This document shows positions 11,571 through 19,200 of a stretch of DNA of 64,000 nt, one piece after another (within the stretch, counting starts at the first letter, position 1; the number at the start of each line of letters is the position of its first letter). The DNA is taken from positions 868,001 through 932,000 of the forward strand of contig JBAJFG010000591.1 of NCBI GenBank assembly GCA_037903475.1. The letters run 5' to 3'. The stretch comes from Ancylostoma caninum. Lineage: Eukaryota; Nematoda; Chromadorea; Rhabditida; Ancylostomatidae. The notes under the pieces were generated by a model. That model saw only the letters and a program-made list of their open reading frames with translations. It had not been told where the DNA came from and did no database searches. A program made the position numbers and the translations under genes.

Positions 11571-12176
11571 AGAAAAACCTGTCCTGACTGCCTTAGAAGG
11601 GCGTGGCGAAGATTTGGATTCTGATGTGGGACGGCACAGTTAAGGTTGAACGGATTGCTCGAGCTCAAATTATGCGAGGGACCTAGCCCAAATGGAGTGA
11701 GAGGACAGGAGGATAGGTGCACGCTCCCTCGTTGGGTAGATTATCATTCCTAGTGTTCTTTTCACAGCTATGTTTCAAATGCAACCTTTTACACGACTGA
11801 TCTCAGGGTTGGATGCATCACTGGAAGGGTGGATAAAGTAAGATTGGAGCTCCGTGCCCATTGTAGAATGCGACTGAACACCAAGTACGAATACAGTTTA
11901 TCCTAATGGCATCACGAATACATACAGTTGGATATCTACTGTCGGGAGGATCAGAGGTCATCGGCAGCGTCGGTGCATCGTGGATGGCCATCAGGCCTGG
12001 AAGCGGACGGAGCTCAGAGGGCGCGGTGAGGGGCTGCAGGATGGCTCTGGAAGGCCTCGGTCGGAGTTGAATGCTGGAGCCGCTCGGTGCGCGCTTATAT
12101 GGTACAGCTGGCCACGCCTCCTGCAATCAGAGGGTTTCATCTTGCAACATCCTATATCGATGCGGAGAATAGGATC

Positions 12177-13083
12177 CAGGGCGCAGCACTAGGTGGTCAG
12201 TGTGGGTTGGGGAGTACTAAGTCCAGTCGGATTCCGAAATGGGCTACTAGGTACCTACACACTAGGGTTCTTCTAGGGAAAGCAGATAGCACTAAAAAGT
12301 GACTTAAATAAGCGTTAGTGAGACGACGAATGATGCTTCAGCAAGAAATGTGTACCACTTAGCGAAGACAGCCTAAATCATCTCAAATTCAAGCTAAAAT
12401 CCTCGAAAAACCGATCTCAGTACAGAACTGTTTGATGCCACTAGAACTGGTTGAAACTTGTTATAGGACCTGTCAGATACAAGAAATTGTCATTGGAGCG
12501 TGGTATTTCTCTCAAACCCGGAACTTTCCCAGGAAATTCCTCTCGTTTGAGGAAGTGTTCCGTTACGATGTCAACTCCGAGAAATGCGCCTACGTGGTAC
12601 CAACTCTCCCCCGAGGTGGCATCTTTCGTTTTTGAGAAACCGTCTTCGTTTTTGGAAAAAACCGTCATTAATGGTTAAAAAAATGGTCAAAAACCACTTT
12701 TTGACCATTGATGACGGTTTTTCTCAAAAACGAGGACGGTTTCTCAAAAATGAACGATGCCACTTTGGAGGGATACTCGTTGGTATAGTGCGCATCTACA
12801 GTCAAAATTCCAACACGATACGTCTCCTATAGGTTGAACAACACCTGATTATCACTGGAGCGCACCAGAGTGCAGGGTAGGGATGGAGTAAATGGTTGAA
12901 CAACGGTGGTCTTCAGCCACGAGTTTGATGATCCTCCAGAAGCGCCTCTCTGAAATCTGCTTGTCTCTGACATCAATAGACGGTTAGCGGTTGGCTAGAC
13001 CCCGGACACTGGTGCTAAGCCCCCTGAATCTGCAGGGCGCTACTAAGTCCTGGTGGTCAATGACCACCTGGTGCTGCGCCCTG
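12177..13083. mobile_element. Non-autonomous hAT-like element
   Basis: A 907-bp insertion starts CAGGGCGCAGCACTAGGTGG and ends with the near-complement CCACCTGGTGCTGCGCCCTG. It is flanked by ATAGGATC at 12,169-12,176 and 13,084-13,091, an 8-bp target duplication. CAGGG ends and 8-bp duplications fit the hAT superfamily. The uninterrupted copy of the host repeat at 15,186 confirms both junctions. The 3' end forms a second short palindrome (13,033-13,083). Confidence 0.8.
12607..12775. repeat. Long hairpin inside the hAT-like element
   Basis: Near-perfect inverted arms of about 80 bp (GTGGCATCTTTCGTTTTTGA on the left, complemented on the right near 12,765) meet at AAAAACCACTTTTTGACCAT. The arms contain complementary runs such as AAACCGTC and GACGGTTT. 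The short open frames on both strands here are hairpin by-products. Confidence 0.75.
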
Positions 13084-13229
13084 ATAGGATCTAACTCTAG
13101 AAGCTCTAACAGAAACCCTTCCACCTCTCCCCTTCGAAAAAAAAAGTCCGTCCTCGGAAGTCAAATGAACGTAAAGGAAAAAAAAAACAAGAGAGAGGAA
13201 ACTGAAAGGAAAGAGACTCACCGTGGTAT

Positions 13230-14353
13230 TCAATAAGAGTAAGTCACCGGTTTACTCGAGGATATCGGGAAGGGTGGTAATGGAGACGACCGTGTTGAGA
13301 GAAGTGGCCCATTGGATGAGACGTCCCCAGTTCTGTGCAACGGTGAGCCCTGGACAGACTCGACGGTGTGCAGGTCGATGTGGTGCTGGCCAGTGAATCG
13401 CTCCATTACTCGGAATTGTTCCCTGTAGAATTTGATGATAGCGATAGAATCGGGCGGAATGTTTTTGCTCAACAGAGCGGTGACCAACTCACGGCAGGTG
13501 TTGGCTTCGGTCGCGTTCGAGTGGGAACCATTGGCGGCTCGTACCGAGGTTCCTGGGAGGTCGATGAAGAGGAACGGCACCGGCGGGTTAGGCTGAGAGA
13601 ACCGATCCAACAGAAGGCGACGATCCGCAGCGGGGGTTCCACTGACAAGGGTTCCCTCATAGAAAAGGGAATTGGGCAGGTTGTTGAGCCCTGGGTGTGC
13701 CCTGAAAGTGGTCCGAAGCGGCGCCACAGGTACGCCCTTGGCGACGAGGATCTCCATCACACCTTTCCCTCCGAATTTCGCGGCATTCGACGCGCGCGGG
13801 ACGCGGACGTGTGGTTCCAGTTGGTGAACGTCCCCTATGTAGATGTGACGGGCCGTGCGGAATCGAGTTGCCAGGGCGAGGAGCGTCGGTTCCGGGATCT
13901 GGGAGGCTTCATCTCCGACGAGAAGAGTGGTGTTGTTGAGGTAACCTGCGAAGATCCCGCCGTCGTCCGTAGAGTTAAGAAGAGCCGCGGTTGTCATGCA
14001 AAAGATCCTCGGTCACCGTAGGGAAAGAAAGAGACTCACCACGGTCTCGGTTGTGGCGGATACCTGTTGTTCGGCAATGCGATACTGGTCACGTTCCTCC
14101 TCGGACAGGTGAAGTGTGCTTTCCGGGTTGAACATGGCGGCCTGCAAAAATTAAAGACCGGCGGCATAGCTTTCGCATGCGTCCAGGTCTTTGGGAAGTA
14201 GCACGTCTCCGAAGTCCGTTGCCATTCGTTTGAGAAGGACGTCGAGGTCGACGGGGGTTCTCGGAGCACCTTCGATGAGGGCGAAATCAGATAACGCACA
14301 ATCGAAAGGTCGCGGTAGTGGTCCGCTCGTAAGAGTGTCCGCGAATCGGGCAC
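13230..14353 (-). pseudogene. DNA2/NAM7-type (SF1, UPF1-like) helicase fragment
   Basis: The main frame (13,997-13,230) contains helicase motif II (LLVGDEASQIPEP), motif III (IYIGDVHQLEPHV), FRAHPGLNNLPNSLFYEGTL (the conserved block before domain 2A) and motif V (HTVESVQG). It loses similarity right after motif V. An upstream exon at 14,141-14,040 (from AAMFNPESTLHLSEEERDQY to SATTETV) ends at a good GTGAGT donor, but the acceptor before the main frame reads TTTTGCAT instead of CAG. Further upstream, 14,350-14,157 (VDLDVLLKRMATDFGDVLLP within it) is joined only through a 17-bp intron-like stub. No Walker A is seen and motif VI is missing. It is a broken, probably transposon-associated copy flanked by direct repeats. 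Confidence 0.75.
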
Positions 14354-15185
14354 CTGTTGCTCATGTTGGTAAAATGTGTCTTGCTTCTGACCATCAGGCC
14401 GATTAAAGTGCTCTCACTAGCATCACACACTTCACAAAAGTGACTTCATACCTAGGTAACGCGTCTTCACTAATCGCGCCGCTCACTCACTGTGCTTCAA
14501 CTTCACTGGGATCCTCTACTATAGTTCCGCTTCAATTCACTCATCACAACAAAACAACTAAAAACTACTCAGGCACCTTGTGCTTGTAGCCGGCCAAAGC
14601 TACATCTCAAAATTGCGGAACTCTTCACCTCGTCATTAAACATCATTTGCTTGGAGCTATAACCACGTGGTATCTCATCTTTGACCATCAAGTCCCCGGG
14701 GAACAAAAAGCTTCGATACGAAGCAAGACTGTTTTTGGGTTTTCTGAATACAGCCATGGCGAAGAAAGAAGGAGCGCATGCGCTGTAAACATCTGACAGT
14801 GAAGAAAGAAAGAGCCAGACGCTCGAAGTTCGAAAATTCAAATAGGGTGCTTCATCGTTCATGAATAGATCTAAAGAAAGCCGCTTGAAATCAAAAGTTC
14901 ATTCGCAGAAAAAAGGCTTCAAGCTGCACTTTTAGGAGACTTTCAGGAAAACAAGAGTTCATCCGATTTGAAATTTCAAATTTGCAGACAGAGGAGAAGC
15001 AAGCGAAAGTGCGAGGCTGGAGCAATTCTGTAGTTTTGCAAGATTTGCAAACGATGAGCTTATGCCAAAACAAAGAGTTGCGCGCTACTCATGTGTCTTG
15101 GATTTGCTCACCAGAGTTGTGAAACAGAACATTTTCAAAAGGGAAAAAAGTACTTACCGCTCCGCAGGAAAGACTCGCTGCTACC
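14354..15185. other. No recognised gene between helicase fragment and second direct repeat
   Basis: Open frames of up to 97 codons on the minus strand (for example 14,862-14,569) have no family resemblance that I can name. If the repeats and helicase form one element, this is its internal sequence. Confidence 0.35.
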
Positions 15186-15541
15186 AGTAAGATTGGAGCT
15201 CCGTGCCCATTGTAGAACGCGACTGAACACCAAGTACGAAGACAGTTTATCCTAATGGCATCACGAATACACACAGTTGGATATCTACTGTCGGGAGGAT
15301 CAAAGGTCATCGGCATCGTGGATGGCCATCAGGCCTGGAAGCGGACGGAGCTCAGAGGGCGCTGTGAGGGGCTGCAGGATGGCTCTCGAAGGCCTCGGTC
15401 GGAGTTGAATGCTGGAGCCGCTCGGTGCGCGCTTATATGGTACAGCTGGCCACGCCTCCTGCAATCAGAGGGTTTCATCTTGCAACATCCTATATCGATG
15501 GGGAGAATAGGATTCAACTCTAGAAGCTCTAACAGAAACCC
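15186..15541. repeat. About 350-bp direct repeat, copy 2 (uninterrupted)
   Basis: This matches 11,838-12,176 joined to 13,084-13,122. On the minus strand it contains ACCATATAAGCGCGC, a TATA-like box, so it might act as a promoter for the helicase-bearing segment; that is inference. From 15,542 to about 16,185 nothing is recognised. Confidence 0.7.
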
Positions 15542-16189
15542 TTACAATAACGTCATACCAGTGGGTGCTAGGAGGGTGTAGACGTCAAATGGATCAGCAT
15601 GTCCATGGGTGCCATGTCATGGTTAAATTTGGGTCTTTGTGATCTCAATAATGCATCCGGGCCCATTTACGGACATCTAGTACCCAGCCTCATTTCTGAC
15701 CAATCGCGGCGGGCGCATGGGATGGTCCTTGGCATTTCCTGCATGCATTGACGTTGAAAACAATTCATTTATTCACCCAAAGGGTTTCAGGTCCTGGAAA
15801 AGCCTCAGAAAAGTTCTGTGGATAACCTCAAACTGTGAAGGACTTTTGTCCCATTCAAACCAACTTGCTGAAGAACAACAAGGCCTTATCGATGCAGAAA
15901 TACCTCACAATCAGTAGGGAGTCCACAGATACCCTCAACCAGAGCTTCTTTAACTGCACGTCTTCTGATTCGATCGACCGTGGCCGTCAAGCAAAGAGTT
16001 TCAAGCTTGTTGAATAGAATTGTGTGACCAAATGTTTTGAAATGCCTTCTCATTCGTACTGTGTGCTGTTTGAATCTGGCCTGCCACGCCCTCCACTGAA
16101 TTGGGTATTAGATGTCCCGCAACCAAACCATCTCTTCCACAGTACTTTTGAACGTTTTCAAAGTTCTCTAGATGAGGCAAATTTTTATA

Positions 16190-16195
16190 TTTATT
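16190..16195 (-). promoter_or_regulatory. Poly(A) signal of the CaaX-protein gene
   Basis: AATAAA on the minus strand, about 77 nt past the TAA stop. Confidence 0.5.
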
Positions 16196-16271
16196 TAGAG
16201 AAAATCGAGGGATCGTATTATCGAAATGTTTCTGCCGGCAGCGATAGCTGCAGAAGAGTACGGCATATCGA

Positions 16272-19200
16272 TTACAACAGCACACAACAGCCCTTCTTCT
16301 GTGGTTCTGGAAAGTTTTCCATGAGTTGTGAAGAGCTCAGCTGTTCACGAAGAGCTTACCGGACCCTGCCGGAAGTGGTGCTGCCTGATATTTCGGTATA
16401 GTCATAACGTTTGATGGTTTTTGATCCTCATGAGTTTTCTCTTCTGTCTTTTCTATTGTCTTGAATACTGGAGTTTTTTGTTGCACCTCTTCGGATTTGG
16501 CGGTTTTTGGCTGAACTTCTCTATTGTTAACATAAGAAAATGTTTCAGAAACATGAGTGGCACCTGCTTCTTCTCGCTCTCCTTCTTTTCTTTTTTCTCG
16601 GTTTTCGGCTTTTCCTTTTTCTCGGTTTCGGACTGAAAATCAATCCAGAAATCATCTATGAACTGACAAATTAATTTTTTCCACATCAGCCGACAGGTTA
16701 TTGCAAAAAGAAGAGCTGCGAACTACATCTGAAGGAGCGAAACTGACCTTTTTTGTCTTTTTCACGTCTTTGATCTTGCTCCTGAAAAGTCATAACCACA
16801 GTTAAGATTTGAGTGAAAGAATGCGTTAGTTCTCTCCATTTCTCGGATTCGACTATAACGCTGTTGGAAGCCGCTGGCCAGCACAGTTTTCGAAGCTTGA
16901 AGGCACCGTCCCACCTCGAAATCGTTTTTGGATTCTCAAAGTAAAGGCAGCACCCGTCGAAATTCGCGAATCCGAGTTGAAGTCCTAGGGGTGACGCTCG
17001 CTGGCAGCGCATCATATGTATGTTAAACGAACACAAAGAATCATCACTTAGCTATGAAGAACTCCGAATCGCAATCACGAACCCAGCCCGTTGTTCGTGC
17101 TTTCGCAGCGACGACACGCCAGCTAACAAAGGCTCGTCACATTCGCTAGCGCGTATAACCGCGCCTGTGTATCGGGACACACGAGTGTCTGTAGCTACAT
17201 GTATAGTACATCGAAGTCTGATTCGGGCAGATAGCGAATGATGCGTATCGATCGTCGGATAACGAGGGTCAATACGTATCTTTTGTTCTTCGACCAGGCC
17301 GGACTCAAGGCAAAATCTCAGACACGAAGATTTGAGCAGATGCTGCCTTTAAACTAATCTCCAGAGCAACTTGCGATTACTTTGGTATACGTGATTTTGT
17401 GCAGAACCGCAGAATAACCCCTTCCTGAGCCCCAGCTTTTGGGGAGCTTGTGGGCGGAGATGATACGACGGGTTTTCTGCGCCATGCACTCACTTACTAT
17501 TCACATGTGGAGCACACCTCTCCTGTTAGGGAGTCGATGAAAGGAACACTCAAGAGAAGTACGAATTCACCCAGAAGGTGCGCTCCCATAGTGCATTATT
17601 CAGAAACCTCGTCCTCCGGCATTGGCCCACTCTCCTCGAGCAACTTAGCAATCGCGGTCATTACGGCTTTGGCGACTACGGTTTCGCTACATATCGATTG
17701 CCTGCGGGACGTCGCTGGCGTTTTCGCCCCTGGCATCGGCAACGAATCGATACGTGCTAAAACCATTGTCGCTGTGACTTCAATGTTATACTCGTCTACA
17801 GTGAACGTCAATGACGGTGGCCCATCCGCGGCCTCGAGAAGGACGCCGCGCAGCCGCGTCGCCCACTGGAATCCGTGTTTTCTTCCTCCGAAATGCTATT
17901 CCTAGGTGCTTTTCTTCCCGATTGAGCCAAAAAAAAACTTGAAACGGGTAGAAAAGCTGCTCGACGTAGCATAACAGCAGCAGAAAACATCGGTTATGGC
18001 GCACGCGGCGAGGTTGCACGGCGTCCTTCTCGAGGCAGTGGATGGGCCACCGCTCTCGACGTCCACTGTAGGAGCACAGCATAGCATCAATCCAAAGCAT
18101 GTTTTCGAGACGAAATGATCTTTGTTGTGTAGTTGTAAACAAAAATCATTACTTGATCACCTTGATCACCTTGACTCCCGTTGATCTTCGGATGTACCGA
18201 GCGGGCGCCAGCAATCCTTCCATTTGTCCCTCTCGCGAGCCAGAGTTGTCCAGTGAATTCTGTCCGTTCGAGGGACACGAAGAGCATTATATCTTTCCTT
18301 GAAGGACTTCGTGAAGAAGTCTGACCATCGGGTCGGTGGTCTTCCTGTCGTGCGCTTAACGTCCCGTGGAGTCCAGTCGCTGACGGCTCTTGTCCAACGG
18401 TGGTCGTTAAGACGCATCACGTGTCCGGCCCACCTGATCTTACTCAACTTGGCGTAAGCGGCAGCGTCCCTGATCTTCGACTGTTCACGAAGGGTGGAAC
18501 TCCGTATTCCAGCCCTCACTTGTGTGAGGCGGGTTATTCCTAGCATCACCCTCTCGATGGAGCGTTCGATGACGTTGACCGCATTCTCATCCTGCTTGCG
18601 TAACGCCCAGGTTTCCGAGGCGTACGTCAAAGCAGGGAGAACCGTTGTATTGAAGAGGTGGGCACGGAGCCTGGTGTTCTTCGTCTTCTTCACTACGTCC
18701 TCGATGCTCTTGTAGGCTCCCCAAGCCGCTCGCTTCCTCCTGCCCAGCTCTGGAGCGAGATCGTTCATCATGTTGACTTCCCGACCTAGATATACGTAGC
18801 TGGAGCATTCGGATATGGTCGTTCCGTTGAGCGAGAATGGGGCATCCGGGACCCATCCGTTCCTCATGAACATCGTCTTCGTCAGGTTCAGTTGGAGACC
18901 GATCTTTCCACACGCGTCGTCAAAGTCGGCCAGCATCCGTTCCGCTTCGCCGATAGTTGGTGTTATAAGGACGATGTCGTCAGCGAAGCGAAGGTGGTTA
19001 AGTCGCCGGCCATCAACTTGCACTCCCATGCAATCCCATTCCAGTCTTCGCATGACGTCTTCGAGAGTGGCGCTGAATAGTTTTGGCGACACGGTGTCGC
19101 CTTGTCGAACCCCTCTCTTGACGTCGATAGTGATGTCGTCGTAGAATGGAGAAATCCTGGTCGTGAAGTTGCTGTAGAGCTCACGAAATATCTTGATGTA

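Larger units (their letters stand above)
11838..13122. repeat. About 350-bp direct repeat, copy 1 (split by a hAT-like insertion)
   Basis: 11,838-12,176 plus 13,084-13,122 match 15,186-15,541 almost base for base. Both start AGTAAGATTGGAGCTCCG and both end AACTCTAGAAGCTCTAACAG plus AAACCCTT. Copy 1 has an extra 11-12 bp near 11,963-11,976. The two copies lie in direct orientation on either side of a helicase fragment. They are not obvious LTRs: there is no flanking duplication and no primer-binding site or retroviral-type gene between them. Confidence 0.7.

Noticed and set aside
13368..14021. 217-codon plus-strand frame
   Set aside because: Antisense shadow of the helicase fragment; the helicase motifs are on the minus strand.
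11838..15541. LTR retrotransposon
   Set aside because: The direct repeats lack flanking target duplications, a primer-binding site, a polypurine tract and any gag/pol; the gene inside is a helicase.
16737..17036. Minus-strand frame of 112 codons starting MCSFNIHMMRCQ
   Set aside because: It overlaps exon 2 of the CaaX gene but in a frame that does not join the flanking exons; the 34-bp exon in the other frame gives matching phases throughout.
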